Source: Verrucomicrobiota bacterium (GTDB lineage Bacteria; Verrucomicrobiota; Verrucomicrobiia; Chthoniobacterales; JAFAMB01). Taken from it: DNA of 5,205 nucleotides. Shown one piece after another: positions 4,814-5,205 of the stretch (its first letter is position 1; the number at the start of each line of letters is the position of its first letter). The stretch spans positions 1 to 5,205 of the forward strand of contig JAFAXJ010000020.1 of the NCBI GenBank assembly GCA_019241095.1, given 5' to 3'. Both the position numbers and the translations under genes were made by a program. A model generated the notes under the pieces. That model searched no databases, was not told where the DNA came from, and saw only the letters and a list, made by a program, of their open reading frames with translations.

Positions 4814-5205
4814 ATGACCAATCCAAATTCTCCGAATCGGGCATATCCGATGGAGCGTACGCGCAACATAGGTATCAGCGCGCACATTGATGCAGGAAAG
4901 ACAACCCTGACCGAGCGGATCCTGTTCTATACCGGCATGATCCACAAAATTGGCGAGGTGCACGAAGGCAACACCGTGACCGACTGGATGGAGCAAGAAC
5001 GGGAGCGGGGTATAACGATCACCTCGGCAGCGACTACTTGTTTCTGGAATCAGAGAAAAGAAGCTGGAGTCTTTAAACTATTTGAAGAACAAAAACAGCG
5101 GGTCAACATCATTGACACTCCTGGTCACGTCGATTTTACAGCGGAGGTAGAACGCTCCCTGCGGGTGCTTGATGGCGCGATTATCGTCTTTGACAGCGTT
5201 GCGGG
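4814..5205 (+). CDS. fusA: Translation elongation factor G, 3' truncated by window end
   Basis: The first 130 codons of EF-G, the GTPase that drives translocation and, with RRF, ribosome recycling. The G1 loop AHIDAGKT is at residues 23-30, switch I/G2 in [11 protein letters not shown] near 65-75, and G3 DTPGH at 101-105, followed by [17 protein letters not shown]. All catalytic-loop residues including the G3 histidine are intact. Between FW (77-78) and VNIIDTPG (from 97) lie 18 residues, longer than the E. coli and Thermus equivalents as I remember them. Two in-frame ATGs are possible. The one at 4814 has AAAAGG eight bases upstream and gives a normal N-terminus ([18 protein letters not shown]). 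The one at 4781, five bases after the rpsG stop, adds 11 residues ([11 protein letters not shown]), lacks a ribosome-binding site and cannot be excluded. Third gene of the str operon; the frame is open to the edge. Confidence 0.96.
   Translation, partial: MTNPNSPNRAYPMERTRNIGISAHIDAGKTTLTERILFYTGMIHKIGEVHEGNTVTDWMEQERERGITITSAATTCFWNQRKEAGVFKLFEEQKQRVNIIDTPGHVDFTAEVERSLRVLDGAIIVFDSVA

Overview
The window looks like core chromosome of a bacterium of the PVC group, most likely Verrucomicrobiota and perhaps Opitutae-like. This is inferred from a zinc-ribbon bactofilin, a ribosomal protein S12 with a Lys/Ala-rich tail, and an EF-G with the wording [14 protein letters not shown]. No 16S rRNA or other decisive marker is present. 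Base composition is close to 50% G+C throughout. I see no mobile element, CRISPR array, tRNA or sign of horizontal transfer.

Layout, left to right. (1) The 3' part of a bactofilin-type polymer-forming cytoskeletal gene (+) enters from beyond the left edge and ends at 727. (2) A perfect 12-bp hairpin (787-818) separates it from a convergent minus-strand pair, cysK (2575-1604) and, 12 bp downstream, a membrane-anchored TPR protein (1591-863). (3) A 117-bp divergent spacer leads to a small plus-strand pterin-4a-carbinolamine dehydratase gene (2693-2983). (4) A GC-rich 10-bp hairpin (2996-3021) separates that gene from a convergent RNase P RNA gene on the minus strand (about 3530-3023). This RNA is class A and unusually long, with a 20-bp P12 helix and about 65 extra bases before P18. 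(5) About 310 bp separate rnpB from rpsL. They hold the rnpB promoter, a 19-bp imperfect tandem repeat, a probable str-operon promoter and a structured rpsL leader with an attenuator-like hairpin. (6) The str operon follows on the plus strand: rpsL (S12), rpsG (S7) and fusA (EF-G, cut by the right edge).

How the genes relate. rpsL-rpsG-fusA is the classical translation operon and should be co-transcribed. rnpB, divergent to it, supplies the catalytic RNA that matures tRNA 5' ends, so the 310-bp spacer drives two growth-linked functions in opposite directions. cysK (last step of cysteine synthesis) and the TPR gene are probably one transcript without an obvious functional link. The dehydratase stands alone.

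I found no new multi-gene system. The points most worth a second look are RNA- and domain-level: the expanded RNase P RNA, the rpsL leader, the tandem repeat in the shared spacer, the S12 tail, and the zinc ribbon fused to a bactofilin.
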